Origin: an uncultured cyanobacterium
GTDB lineage: Bacteria; Cyanobacteriota; Cyanobacteriia; Cyanobacteriales; Nostocaceae
Length of the DNA: 64,000 nt
Reading direction: 5' to 3'
Assembly (NCBI GenBank): GCA_903848645.1
Contig: CAINGU010000041.1
Coordinates: forward strand, 62,001 to 126,000
Within the stretch, counting starts at the first letter, position 1, and each line of letters begins with the position of its first letter. The translations under genes were made by a program, and so were the position numbers. The notes under the pieces were generated by a model. That model saw only the letters and a list, made by a program, of their open reading frames with translations, had not been told where the DNA came from and did no database searches. Below, one piece after another: positions 31,068 through 41,451 of this stretch.

Positions 31068-31385
31068 TTAAACTACAGTTATTCGGGCATTATGGCTAGA
31101 TTTAGGTTTTACTCTAATTTCTACATCAATTTCAAAAGCATTGAGAAATTTAAACATTCTTTCTAGAGAAAAACCTGTGAGTCTTCCTCTCATTAAAGCA
31201 GAAACTTTTGGTTGATCAATTCCTAATAATTCAGCCGCTTCAGCTTGGGTGATATGACGTGCGGTGATAGCATTACTGATTTTGCGTGCTAGTTCTGCTT
31301 TTACTAGCATTTTATCTGGGTTGGGTAAACCCAAATCAGCGAATACGTTACCGCTACTGGTTGTTATTTCAATATTTTCTCTCAT
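31068..31385 (-). CDS. XRE-family HTH protein (antitoxin-like)
   Basis: KISNAITARHITQAEAAELLGIDQPKVSALMRGRL; ATG 31385 (MRENIE) preferred. Confidence 0.85.
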   Translation of the reverse strand: MRENIEITTSSGNVFADLGLPNPDKMLVKAELARKISNAITARHITQAEAAELLGIDQPKVSALMRGRLTGFSLERMFKFLNAFEIDVEIRVKPKSSHNARITVV

Positions 31386-31416
31386 AATTATTTCCTTTTC
31401 TCTTCTAATTTGCGTG

Positions 31417-31827
31417 CTATATCCAAGAAACTGTTTGTAAATTTTCAACTTCCTGAAAATGAGCATCGCGTGTAACTAAAATTAGATTATATTGAAGACT
31501 TATGGCGGCAATCCAAATATCATTTTCAGGTAACGGACGACCTTTCAAACGTAGCTGATTTTTTATTTCACCGTATATTCGTGATGTTTCTGTATTACAT
31601 TCAAGTACAGTATTATTGGAGATAAATTCTTCAATCCGTTCTAAATTCTCTTTTGAGCGTCCAGATTTTCTCGCACCATAACACAATTCCCCGACTGCAA
31701 TACTGGGAATGAAAACTTCATTAGCTTGTGCAAGGTTATTTTTTACTACTAATTCACTGCCAAATAAAGCAATAATGATATTAGTATCGAGCAAGTATCT
31801 ACCATTCATGAACATCAACCTTTCCAC
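31417..31827 (-). CDS. PIN-domain toxin (VapC-like)
   Basis: YLLDTNIIIALFG, IPSIAVGELCYGARKS, LPENDIWIAAISLQYNLILVTRDAHF. Confidence 0.9.
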   Translation of the reverse strand: MERLMFMNGRYLLDTNIIIALFGSELVVKNNLAQANEVFIPSIAVGELCYGARKSGRSKENLERIEEFISNNTVLECNTETSRIYGEIKNQLRLKGRPLPENDIWIAAISLQYNLILVTRDAHFQEVENLQTVSWI

Positions 31828-32044
31828 AATCTTGTTCTATTGCTTCACTCATTAGCTGTAAGTCTTCTTTGGGTATTGAACCTGCAAAATGCAGTAATTG
31901 TTTACCGGGAACACCTTTGATTTTTGAACTTGTTAAATTGCGGGCAAATTCTAGGACTTGATATTGCAAGTCTTGAGGCATGATTTTTAATTGTTCAATA
32001 ACTTGGTCAGCAATAGATGTAGTCATAATATTTTTTCCTAGCAT
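31799..32044 (-). CDS. DUF2281-like antitoxin paired with VapC-like PIN
   Basis: SIADQVIEQLKIMPQDLQYQVLEFARNL; overlaps PIN gene start. Confidence 0.8.
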   Translation of the reverse strand: MLGKNIMTTSIADQVIEQLKIMPQDLQYQVLEFARNLTSSKIKGVPGKQLLHFAGSIPKEDLQLMSEAIEQDCGKVDVHEW

Positions 32045-32266
32045 TGTTAAATACTATGTTATTGGAAAATCAAAGTTAGTCAAGAGTAGACCTTGCTACT
32101 ACGATCTGAAAACGTTAGACCTGTAGTATAAAATTTGGACTTATTGACAAAAAAGTAGTAGCATTATGGTTAACCATAAAGAAATCCTCACAAGTACCAC
32201 CAAGTGAGGACATTAACCAAAATTATTCAAATCGAAATGAACTCCTAAGTTATCCAACAAGGGAGT

Positions 32267-32446
32267 TTATTTGTTTCCAGGTATGAAATAGCCTACAGCC
32301 GCACCTATAGTAAGAGTTGCCATACTTTCAAAAGTTTTACGACTATCATTGTCTGTAAAAGCTAATGCTAGTAGTCCCAATAAAGCTACGGTAGCTATAA
32401 CGCTTAGTGCAATATCTTTATATTGAGGTTTTGATTTAAAGATCAT
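32267..32446 (-). CDS. 59-aa putative membrane protein (absent from supplied ORF track)
   Basis: Manual translation MIFKSKPQYKDIALSVIATVALLGLLALAFTDNDSRKTFESMATLTIGAAVGYFIPGNK*; hydrophobic segments. Confidence 0.6.
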   Translation of the reverse strand: MIFKSKPQYKDIALSVIATVALLGLLALAFTDNDSRKTFESMATLTIGAAVGYFIPGNK

Positions 32447-33552
32447 GGGGTTGATTTTGTGATGGACATTAGAAACCCCATAATCACATTACATCAAGAA
32501 AAGGTAAAGATTAACGCATACCTAATTTTTTCCTATCAAATAAAATAAGTACGTATAATAAAAAATGGTAATAATGAGAACTGCCGAGAAGTTCTCGGAA
32601 CTGATGTAGAACTCACTTAGAACTATCATGGAATTATCAATAAATATACAACAATAACTTAGTATACGAATATTAACAATTATAATTAAATATAAAAAGT
32701 TGAATCTTTTCCAGTATTTAGGTATTAAGATAATTACTTAAATCCTTTCCTGGTAAGCAGACTAGAATTTTAATTGATGAAATATATTTTCGATTTTACA
32801 AATAAAATAATTAAAGATACAATAAAAAATTAATTGCTAATCTAAATAAAATAATTGATATTATCTCTTTATTAGAATAAGTAAATTTACAAAAGCCAGA
32901 ATTATTTTTTAAGTATATTTATCATGACTTTTGTTACAAAAATATTAATAAAAATTTCAAGATTATTTTATGAATGTGATGAAACATTGATAAAATAACC
33001 TCTATCACTACACCCTTGACCCTAAATTGACTATGAACTTCTTACTATTCGATTTTGATGAAAAGTAGTTGTTAACTGTAGTTGATGTCGCTAACAGGGT
33101 GATAAAGTAGCTTGAAAGTAAGACTTTGTAAATCTTTAAATGTTATTTGACAAAAAGAGTACAAATTTATTTAGAAGTGTATTGATTATATGCTTAATAA
33201 GCTCGGTTAAAAATACAGTTTTATCTTGGTGTAAGCTCTAGAATTGGATTGATATTTTTAATGGTATTGTATCTCAAATTCTTATGGTATAAACTTTTGA
33301 GATATGGTTGTCACACTCACCTAGATATTTGATATAATATGGCGGTGTAGTTTACAAGTAGTCGTGCAAAATAAATTATACATTTAGGATATGGAACAGT
33401 AAACAGATAAACCAGATAAACATTACAGGAATTTTTATTTGTTCCAAAAATATTACAATTAATTTTGCTTATGTATTTAACTAAAATACAATGAACAATT
33501 AAATCTTTTCAAGATTAAATAATTTAGTAAACAAATAAATTTTTTGCCTTAT

Positions 33553-34173
33553 ATGACTATTAACAAAAATATAAAATTTGGAATTTCAAAAAGTGGTAAA
33601 TACGTTTTAGATATTATACCCAAAGATCATATTGACAAACATTTAGAAAGATTAAAATTTTATAATGTTAATTATGAGGTTATTACTAGACAATATAGAT
33701 TAAAAATTGAATTAGAAGAAGTTTGTTCTATAGTTTTTTCAAAGATAGAAAAATGTTTGATTGATAAACTTAAAAATGCCTATGATTTTATAGATAGAAG
33801 AGAATATTCATTGCCAGCTTCAAGCCACATTATATGTATTCTAAAAAATAATAGCTATGTTATTACAAGTAATAAAAAAGAAGAAATAGAAAAAATAAAA
33901 TTATACTTCAAGCAGTATAAAAATGTGAATTATAAAATAGTATTGATTGGAGGTAAGACTATTTTTATAGTACATAAAAATATCCATGAAGCCATATCCG
34001 AAGATATAAAAAAATATATAAATATTATAAATGAAAATGATATTATAAATGAAAATGATGAAGAAATAATAAAACTTCAATCTTTAATTAGTGAATATGA
34101 AAATATTATTGGTAACAACAGTAAAGAACCAATTTTCAATTTTGGTGGTTGTATAGGATATCCTAGAGCGTAA
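33553..34173 (+). CDS. Orphan hypothetical protein, AT-rich
   Basis: 206-aa ORF, Lys/Ile/Asn-rich; ATG 33553 preferred over TTG 33544. Confidence 0.6.
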   Translation: MTINKNIKFGISKSGKYVLDIIPKDHIDKHLERLKFYNVNYEVITRQYRLKIELEEVCSIVFSKIEKCLIDKLKNAYDFIDRREYSLPASSHIICILKNNSYVITSNKKEEIEKIKLYFKQYKNVNYKIVLIGGKTIFIVHKNIHEAISEDIKKYINIINENDIINENDEEIIKLQSLISEYENIIGNNSKEPIFNFGGCIGYPRA

Positions 34174-34333
34174 CCATTCAGAAGCAGACGTTAGTTATTC
34201 ATTACTTCATTATACTCAAATACCTGTTTACATATCTCCTCGTAATAGGACTAAATAAATATATCTGCCTCTACTTGACTATTTATATATTTGTAATTAC
34301 AATGTAAATACCACCCTATCCCCAAAAAATAAA

Positions 34334-34594
34334 ATGGGTACAGCAATCAAAACCCGAATAGTCAAAATCGGCAACTCCCAAGGGTTACGCATCCCCAAAA
34401 CCCTATTAGAACAAAGTGGAATTAACTCAGAAGTAGAAATAGAAGTTCATGGTAATCATCTCATCATTCGCCCAGTTGAACAAGTCAGAAAAGGTTGGGA
34501 AAAAGCATTTATAGAAATGGCAGAAAAACAGGATGATGTCTTATTAGATGATATCAACACAACAGAATGGGATCAAGCTGAATGGCAATGGTAG
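34334..34594 (+). CDS. mazE: AbrB/MazE-family antitoxin
   Basis: KTRIVKIGNSQGLRIPKTLLEQSGI...VEIEVHGNHLIIRPV. Confidence 0.9.
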   Translation: MGTAIKTRIVKIGNSQGLRIPKTLLEQSGINSEVEIEVHGNHLIIRPVEQVRKGWEKAFIEMAEKQDDVLLDDINTTEWDQAEWQW

Positions 34595-34911
34595 TCAACA
34601 GATTTGATGTTTTCCTAGTTAATCTTGATCCTACTATTGGGAGTGAAATTAAAAAAACACGCCCCTGTTTAGTAATTTCACCAAACGAAATAAACCACCA
34701 TATTGCCACCGTCATAGTTGCACCAATGACAACAAAAGGGCAACCATATCCGACAAGAGTAACTTGTCAATTTCAAGGACAAAATGGACAAATTGTCTTA
34801 GACCAAATTCGTACAGTAGATAAAACTCGATTAGTCAAACTTCTGGGTCAAATTAGTGCAGAAGAACAAAAAACAGTTCTAGATATCCTAGCTGAAATGT
34901 TCGCCGAATAA
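34582..34911 (+). CDS. mazF: MazF/PemK-family toxin
   Basis: RFDVFLVNLDPTIGSEIKKTRPCLVISPNEIN...VVAPMTTK-like VAPMTTKGQPYPTRV, LDQIRTVDKTRL. Confidence 0.92.
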   Translation: MAMVVNRFDVFLVNLDPTIGSEIKKTRPCLVISPNEINHHIATVIVAPMTTKGQPYPTRVTCQFQGQNGQIVLDQIRTVDKTRLVKLLGQISAEEQKTVLDILAEMFAE

Positions 34912-35012
34912 CCCTTCTTCCTTTGCGCTTTTGCGTGAGCCTTTCATTAACATAAAACAAAAGACGCAGAAAACCCTCTCTGCGCCTTGTGCGTCTCTGC
35001 GAGAAAAAACTC

Positions 35013-37796
35013 TTAAACCATCTCAGCAGTTTGCTGTGCTTGAGGCTGGAACATAAACAGAGAATAAACCACATCACGGCGGATATTCACCATCATATCC
35101 AAGAACAACTCATAACCCTCACTCTTATACTCAATGAGCGGGTCTTTTTGCCCATAACCACGCAAACCAACAGACTCACGCAAAGCATCCATTTGTTGCA
35201 GATGCTCCCGCCACAAAGTATCTATGCGTTGAAGAATGAAAAACCGTTCCGCTTGACGCATTAAACCCGGTTGAATTTGGTCAATTTGCGATTCCTTCAT
35301 ATCATAGGCAATCCGCGCTTGTTCGTGGAGGAAAGCCTTAATCTCCACCACCACCATATCCTCCAACTGGACAGACTGCATATCAGCCAACAGGTAAACA
35401 AACTCCTTCACCTTATCCACCAACTTATCCAATTCCCATTCTTCCGAAGGTAAATCAGGGTTGATGTAATAATCAACGATGTCGTCCATCGTTTTTTCCG
35501 CGTATTTAATTACCTGTTCCTTCAAATCTTGACCTTCCAACACCCGGCGACGTTCCGCATAGATAGCCCGACGTTGGTTATTCATCACCTCATCATACTC
35601 AAACACCTGCTTACGGATGTCGTAGTAATAGGTTTCCACCTTTTTCTGTGCGCCCTCTAAGCTGCGGGTTAACATTCCCGACTCAATGGGCATATCTTCT
35701 TCCACTTGGAAAGCATTCATCAAACCAGCAACGCGATCGCCGCCAAAGATCCGCAATAGGTTATCCTCTAAACTGAGGAAAAATCTTGTAGTTCCAGGGT
35801 CGCCTTGTCTGCCCGCCCGTCCGCGTAGCTGGTTATCAATACGTCGTGATTCGTGGCGTTCCGTTCCAATAACGTGCAAACCGCCTCTACTCACCACCTC
35901 ATCATGTTCGCGGCTGGTAAATTCTTCATACTCATGCTTAACCTGCTGGTAAGCTTCCCGCAATTTCTGAATTACCAGGTCATCTGTCGGGGCTTTTTCC
36001 GCCGCCACAGCAACCTTATCCTCTGCTTCCAATTCTGGTAAACTCCGTTCACCGTAAGCCTTCACAGCCACCTCTACAGCCGCTTTTAAAAGCTGTTCTG
36101 TTTCCTTGCTTAATTGAGTGGGGAAAATTTCTGGAGAAGCCCGCCAAGTTTTCACCTTTTTACCAGGAACAAAGCCTTGTCCACCACCACTACCACCCAT
36201 AGGTAGTCCAGAAGCCCTTTGTACACCAAAACTATCATCATCTTCTGGGCTAACAATGCGAGGCATAAAGTATTCCCGCAGTTTCAACCGCGCCATATAC
36301 TCGGAGTTACCACCAAGGATAATATCAGTACCCCGTCCTGCCATGTTAGTAGCAATAGTTACAGCCCCACTGCGTCCAGCTTGGGCAATAATTTCCGCTT
36401 CCCGTTCCACGTTTTCTGGTCTAGCGTTGAGTAACTCGTGGGGAATTTCCATTTCCTTGAGGAGTCGGCTGAGAAGTTCAGATTTTTCGACACTGGTTGT
36501 CCCTACTAACACAGGTCTACCATTTTCGTGCATTTCGGCACATTCTCTAGCGATCGCTCTCCACTTTCCTGGTTCAGTCTTAAACACCATATCAGACAGG
36601 TCTTCCCGTCTTCTAATCCGGTTAGTGGGAATAATCGTCACTTCCAGTTTATAAATCTTTTCAAATTCCACTTCTTCCGTTTTTGCAGTTCCCGTCATTC
36701 CCCCCAACTTGGGATAGAGCAAAAACATATTTTGATAGGTAATTGTCGCCAAAGTTTGGGTTTCGGGCTGAATTTCTACGTGTTCTTTGGCCTCAATTGC
36801 CTGGTGTAAACCATCACTCCACCGTCGTCCCGGCAGTACCCGACCTGTAAATTCATCGACAATGACAATTTCGTCATTGCGGACAATATAGTTTACATCC
36901 TTGAGGAACAATTCTTTGGCCTTAATCGCATTAAACATAAAATGCGCCCAAGGGTCTTCTGGATCAAACAAATCGGTTACACCCAATTGATTTTCCGATT
37001 CGGCAAAACCCTCATCTGTCAATAGAACGTTACGATCCTTTTCATTGACTTCGTAATGCTCATCTTTTTGGAGACTAAAGGCAATTTCCGCCGCTTGTAA
37101 GTATTTTTCTGTCGGTCTTTCCACCTGACCAGAAATAATTAATGGAGTCCGGGCTTCATCAACTAAAATCGAGTCTACCTCGTCAATAACACAGAAATTA
37201 AAGGGACGTTGCACCACCTCAGCCATGGAGGTAGCCATATTATCCCGGAGATAGTCAAAACCTATTTCGCTGTTGGTGACATAGGTAATATCACACTCAT
37301 AGTTTTTTTGGCGTTCACTGGGGGTCATGCTGGACTGAATTAGCCCCACACTTAACCCTAAGAACCGGTGTACCTGCCCCATCCATTCCGCGTCCCGACG
37401 CGCCAGGTAATCATTCACAGTAATTACGTGGACACCTTTACCAGTCAGGGCATTTAAATAACTTGGTAGGGTAGCTACTAAGGTTTTCCCTTCACCAGTT
37501 TTCATTTCAGCAATTTGCCCAAAATGGAGAATTATACCACCTTGTAATTGCACATCAAAGTGTCGTAATCCTAAGACACGCCGCCCTGATTCCCGCACCA
37601 CAGCAAAGGCTTCCGGCAAGATATCATCTAGGGTTTCGCCATTAGCCAACCGTTGTTTAAACTCGACGGTTTTCGCTTTTAACTGTTCATCAGTCAGCGG
37701 CTTAATATCTTCTTCTAAGAGGTTAATTTCTGTAATGTAAGGTTGGTATTTTTTAAGTTTACGAGCGTTGGGATCGCCCAACAAAAGTTTTAGCAT
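35013..37796 (-). CDS. secA: Preprotein translocase ATPase SecA
   Basis: [61 protein letters not shown]. Confidence 0.97.
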   Translation of the reverse strand: MLKLLLGDPNARKLKKYQPYITEINLLEEDIKPLTDEQLKAKTVEFKQRLANGETLDDILPEAFAVVRESGRRVLGLRHFDVQLQGGIILHFGQIAEMKTGEGKTLVATLPSYLNALTGKGVHVITVNDYLARRDAEWMGQVHRFLGLSVGLIQSSMTPSERQKNYECDITYVTNSEIGFDYLRDNMATSMAEVVQRPFNFCVIDEVDSILVDEARTPLIISGQVERPTEKYLQAAEIAFSLQKDEHYEVNEKDRNVLLTDEGFAESENQLGVTDLFDPEDPWAHFMFNAIKAKELFLKDVNYIVRNDEIVIVDEFTGRVLPGRRWSDGLHQAIEAKEHVEIQPETQTLATITYQNMFLLYPKLGGMTGTAKTEEVEFEKIYKLEVTIIPTNRIRRREDLSDMVFKTEPGKWRAIARECAEMHENGRPVLVGTTSVEKSELLSRLLKEMEIPHELLNARPENVEREAEIIAQAGRSGAVTIATNMAGRGTDIILGGNSEYMARLKLREYFMPRIVSPEDDDSFGVQRASGLPMGGSGGGQGFVPGKKVKTWRASPEIFPTQLSKETEQLLKAAVEVAVKAYGERSLPELEAEDKVAVAAEKAPTDDLVIQKLREAYQQVKHEYEEFTSREHDEVVSRGGLHVIGTERHESRRIDNQLRGRAGRQGDPGTTRFFLSLEDNLLRIFGGDRVAGLMNAFQVEEDMPIESGMLTRSLEGAQKKVETYYYDIRKQVFEYDEVMNNQRRAIYAERRRVLEGQDLKEQVIKYAEKTMDDIVDYYINPDLPSEEWELDKLVDKVKEFVYLLADMQSVQLEDMVVVEIKAFLHEQARIAYDMKESQIDQIQPGLMRQAERFFILQRIDTLWREHLQQMDALRESVGLRGYGQKDPLIEYKSEGYELFLDMMVNIRRDVVYSLFMFQPQAQQTAEMV

Positions 37797-37996
37797 GGCA
37801 GTTTATAGAATTAAATCAAGGGGAATGGAGATTTAAGCTTTGGCTATATGATTATAGACGTTTAATCTAACCCAGCCGTTGTGCTTATGGATGGGTGGAA
37901 AATGAGAATTTACTCAAAAACCGAATGAAAATTAATCAATCACTTTTATATAAGGATTGGTTTTAATTATTATCTTAATATTTAAACTGCTTCATT

Positions 37997-38026
37997 GGTC
38001 AGTTGTCAGTTGTCAGTTGTCAGTTC
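37997..38026. repeat. Heptanucleotide tandem repeat (TTGTCAG)n
   Basis: GGTCAGTTGTCAGTTGTCAGTTGTCAGTT. Confidence 0.8.
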
Positions 38027-38054
38027 CCTGCCCCCTGCTTCCTCCTCCCTGTCT

Positions 38055-38591
38055 CTACTCCCAATCTGGAGTAAGGCTGCGGAAATCATACTTATCAGCC
38101 CCAAGATGACAACTCGCACAACTACCAATATTTAAAGGATTGGGTAATTTTACACCAGGATGTAAAGCCCGAAAATAACGGGAGTCTTTGAGGCGATAGG
38201 GTGTTGTTTCATCTTGGAGTTGCACGCGGGAAAAGGTGTAAAGATATTTTGATACTAAAAGATGTTGAAGCTTGCCTAAAGGCTGGATTTGTGCGCCATA
38301 GTGTTGGGAGTCTTCTAGGAGATTTTGCCAAGTTTGGCTAGGAAATATAGCCGGTGGTAAGGCAATATGACAAGATGAGCAATTTTCTAGATAATTTTCT
38401 TGTCCTGGTTGGTATTGTGCGGGTATGACATCAACAGTCCCAATTGCAGCCCCAGGATTTGCACCGTGGGCACTGGTGGCAAATCCCAATATCCAGCCCA
38501 TAGCTACACTCCAAGCAAAAATCACCAACATGACGATGAGTAGTTGGCGTTTTAGTCGGCGATGGGATTTAATTTTAACTAAATTTGACAT
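38055..38591 (-). CDS. Diheme c-type cytochrome
   Basis: Two CxxCH motifs (NCSSCHIALPP, GSCASCHLG); N-terminal TM. Confidence 0.85.
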   Translation of the reverse strand: MSNLVKIKSHRRLKRQLLIVMLVIFAWSVAMGWILGFATSAHGANPGAAIGTVDVIPAQYQPGQENYLENCSSCHIALPPAIFPSQTWQNLLEDSQHYGAQIQPLGKLQHLLVSKYLYTFSRVQLQDETTPYRLKDSRYFRALHPGVKLPNPLNIGSCASCHLGADKYDFRSLTPDWE

Positions 38592-38725
38592 AGAGTTCTC
38601 AATTTATGCTGAGGTTGAGAAATGGTTTTCTATATTAACAATTTCATAAAGACGTTTTATGAACACGTCTGGACATCTAAAATACCAGTAATTTTAGGAA
38701 TCTGGGAGTAATTTAGAACAAAAAT

Positions 38726-39178
38726 TTACAGGCTTTCTAAGTAGCTTAACAGGTCTGACATTTCTGGGACAGTGGGCTGAAATTTGGGCATGGGAGGAGT
38801 TTCTCCGCTAGTTACTTGATGAATTAATCCATAGCGGGATTTATATTTGGAGATTTCACGTAAACTCGGACCAACTAGGCCATTTCCTTCTAAACCATGA
38901 CAGCCAGCACAGTTGATTTGGAAAATAGCTTTTCCCTGGACTGGGTTTCCCTGGAGGGATAAAACACTTTTAACATAAGGATCAGAGGCTTTGACTATCT
39001 CAATCCCAAACAGGATTAAAGGGATAGCTATCAGCATCGCTACGGTGAAGATAACGATCTGTTGAATTAGGGTTTCAGGTTTGATTAGCTGGTTATCCAA
39101 AAGGTTTACTTTGACAATGTGCAAGTTTTCGTTTTCTACACATAGCTTAAAATTTCTTGATTGTGTTCGCAAGTACAT
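38726..39178 (-). CDS. cytM: Cytochrome c, CytM-like
   Basis: [42 protein letters not shown]...PPMPKFQP; N-terminal TM anchor. Confidence 0.85.
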   Translation of the reverse strand: MYLRTQSRNFKLCVENENLHIVKVNLLDNQLIKPETLIQQIVIFTVAMLIAIPLILFGIEIVKASDPYVKSVLSLQGNPVQGKAIFQINCAGCHGLEGNGLVGPSLREISKYKSRYGLIHQVTSGETPPMPKFQPTVPEMSDLLSYLESL

Positions 39179-39298
39179 CAGATGATTTTTAGCTATTATT
39201 TAGATTTAAAACTTCTATGGAACGCGGGATTAGTGCCAGATTTGGTAAAATCAAAAATAGGACACGACTATTTAATAATTACAACAAGGAGCTTTACA

Positions 39299-39412
39299 GT
39301 GGTTGAACCCCTACTATCAGGTATTGTGCTTGGTTTGGTTTTTGTAACTTTAAGCGGATTATTCTACGCTGCTTATAGACAATATAAACGTCCTACAGAA
39401 TTGGGCGGCTGA
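39299..39412 (+). CDS. petG: Cytochrome b6f complex subunit PetG (GTG start)
   Basis: [37 protein letters not shown], 37 aa, RBS AAGGAG; track ORF start 39161 is too long. Confidence 0.95.
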   Translation: MVEPLLSGIVLGLVFVTLSGLFYAAYRQYKRPTELGG

Positions 39413-39479
39413 TATTAATTGAGGAGTCAGGAGTCAGGAGTCCAGGAAGAAGAAAGAAGAAAGAAGAAAATTCTCCGTC

Positions 39480-39537
39480 TGTTCCCTATTCCCTATTCCC
39501 TGCTCCCTGTTCCCTGTTCCCTGTTCCCTGTTCCTGA
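39480..39537. repeat. Heptanucleotide tandem repeat (TTCCCTG)n, overlapping the rsmD 3' end
   Basis: TTCCCTATTCCCTATTCCCTGCTCCCTGTTCCCTGTTCCCTGTTCCCTGTTCC. Confidence 0.9.
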
Positions 39538-40067
39538 TAGAATGTCAAAGCTGTTTTACCATAGCTTTTTTGACGGCAGATTTCCCAGTTGTCAATGTTT
39601 GATGGTTGCCAATTTCTGTAACGATGTTCGACGGCTATTTCTCCTTGGGAATCTAAAAGCTGATATTGCGCGATCGCTTGTAATACTGGTTCATATAATC
39701 CACTAGCATAAGGTGGATCAAAATATATTCTGTCAAATTTTTGACCTGATAATTTTTTTAACTGTTGGGTGACATCTCCCCGTAATAGCTGAAATTTTTG
39801 GTCTGGCTTGGCTACCTGTTGCCAATTTTCTTGAATTATGGCACAGGATTGACTAGATTCTTCAATGCCGATGACAACGCTGGCTTCTCGGCACAAAGCC
39901 TCCGCACCCATAGAACCACTACCGGCGCACAAATCTAACCAGCGACAACCAACGATTGTCCCCTGCCAAATATTAAACAATGCTTCCCGGACTCGCGCAC
40001 TGGTAGGTCTGGTATGTTCACCTGGTAAAGTTTTTAGCAGACGATTCCCGTAAATTCTCAGACTCAT
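39486..40067 (-). CDS. rsmD: 16S rRNA (guanine966-N2)-methyltransferase
   Basis: RPTSARVREALFNIWQ, WLDLCAGSGSMGAEALCRE, FDRIYFDPPYASGLY. Confidence 0.92.
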   Translation of the reverse strand: MSLRIYGNRLLKTLPGEHTRPTSARVREALFNIWQGTIVGCRWLDLCAGSGSMGAEALCREASVVIGIEESSQSCAIIQENWQQVAKPDQKFQLLRGDVTQQLKKLSGQKFDRIYFDPPYASGLYEPVLQAIAQYQLLDSQGEIAVEHRYRNWQPSNIDNWEICRQKSYGKTALTFYQEQGTGNREQGAGNRE

Positions 40068-40132
40068 TACTTATTAATCATTAAAACTTGAACTTTGAAA
40101 AAATAAACACCTGAAAATATTCCAAACTTTTG

Positions 40133-40768
40133 TTAAGCAAAAACTTTTTCGCGGACTTGAGCCACAAAATTAGATAAGATTTGCAATCCCACATTTGATG
40201 ATTTTTCAGGATGGAATTGGACAGCCATGAGATTTTCATGAGCGATGGCCGCCGTAAAAGTTTGCTCACCATGAGTCACAGTCGCTGCTCGCACTTGGGG
40301 ATTTGTGGGTTCAACATAGTAAGAATGCACAAAATAAACCCAAGGATCGATAGGTAAATGTTCCCATAAAAGACTTTTTGGCTGGTTGAGTTGGAGTTGA
40401 TTCCAACCCATGTGGGGAATTGTCATCCCCGGTTGAGAACGAAATCGGCGGACTTTTCCCGGCACAATTCCTAGTCCTGGTAATGTTCCTTCGGCGCTGG
40501 ATTCAAACAAAATTTGTAATCCTAAACAAATACCTAAGAAAGGTTTACCAGAAGCGATCGCATCTTTAATAGGTTGTTCCAAACCCCGCGCTCGCAAATG
40601 TTGTACCGCCGGATCAAATGCTCCCACTCCTGGCAAAACTATAGCATCTGCTTTTGCCAACTCTTGAGAACAATAAGTAACGTGAGGAGTTGCACCAGCT
40701 TTTTCTAATCCTTTGCAAACAGAGTGCAAATTTCCCATATCGTAATCAACAACTGCAATCACTGGCAT
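40133..40768 (-). CDS. hisH: Imidazole glycerol phosphate synthase subunit HisH
   Basis: VVDYDMGNLHSVCKGLEKAG, LPGVGAF, FLGICLGLQILF, FHPEKSSNVGLQIL. Confidence 0.96.
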   Translation of the reverse strand: MPVIAVVDYDMGNLHSVCKGLEKAGATPHVTYCSQELAKADAIVLPGVGAFDPAVQHLRARGLEQPIKDAIASGKPFLGICLGLQILFESSAEGTLPGLGIVPGKVRRFRSQPGMTIPHMGWNQLQLNQPKSLLWEHLPIDPWVYFVHSYYVEPTNPQVRAATVTHGEQTFTAAIAHENLMAVQFHPEKSSNVGLQILSNFVAQVREKVFA

Positions 40769-40834
40769 TTAGCTGCTCCTTGTAAATTTATGAGGGAGGG
40801 CTTTTAATTATTCTAATTCTAATTATTATTTATA

Positions 40835-41413
40835 ATGCAAAAAAAAATACTATTAACTTCTTTTGACATTTGGTTAAGCCAACAAGAGTCAAATTCATCC
40901 GATGACTTGTTACTCGCACTAGCCAAAATGGCTTCACTTCCCCATGATTTAAATTTTTTGCACCGTCTCCCTGTAGATGTGCAACTGGCAAGTTCTCGCG
41001 TCATTGCCAAAATTAATGAACTCCAACCTGATTACATTATCTGTTGTGGTATGGCTGCAAGTTGTTCACAATTAAGCGTAGAAGTCATTGCCCGTGGTAC
41101 AGGCATCTTGCCTGTAGAGTCTATAAATTCTACTGATATTTTGCCAATAGAGTCTATAAATTCTCCCGAAAATATTTTGCAAACCACCGTTGATATCGAA
41201 AAATTATTAGTGGGAGCAGCCGCAGTTGAGATTAGCTACGATTGTGGTAAGTTTGTCTGCGAGGGACTTTATTATTCAGTCTTGGACTATTTACACCAGT
41301 CCCAACTCTCAATTAAGTGTATTTTTGTTCATGTCCCAATTTTAAATCAAGAAAACTTGATAGAGATAATTGCTGATTTCGTTTTGATCATTAACAACTT
41401 GGCACTTCTCTAG
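40835..41413 (+). CDS. Pyroglutamyl-peptidase I-like (C15) protein
   Basis: ILLTSFDIWLSQQ.NSSD, PVDV, CGMAASC, YDCGKFVCEGLYYSVLDYL, CIFVHVP. Confidence 0.7.
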   Translation: MQKKILLTSFDIWLSQQESNSSDDLLLALAKMASLPHDLNFLHRLPVDVQLASSRVIAKINELQPDYIICCGMAASCSQLSVEVIARGTGILPVESINSTDILPIESINSPENILQTTVDIEKLLVGAAAVEISYDCGKFVCEGLYYSVLDYLHQSQLSIKCIFVHVPILNQENLIEIIADFVLIINNLALL

Positions 41414-41451
41414 AAATATTAACGTCTGTTTAAACAAATTTACTCAGTATT

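Noticed and set aside
34921-35010. Direct/inverted GCGCAGAG-type sequences near mazF/secA and at 6785-6815
   Set aside because: Looks like common cyanobacterial intergenic repeat debris; not enough structure to call.
36118-36654. 178-aa plus-strand ORF
   Set aside because: Antisense to secA; arises from codon bias, as do 35686..35952, 36219..36434 and 36528..36809.
39161-39298. Extended N-terminus of the PetG ORF
   Set aside because: PetG is a 37-aa protein and starts at the GTG at 39299 with an RBS; the upstream extension overlaps cytM.
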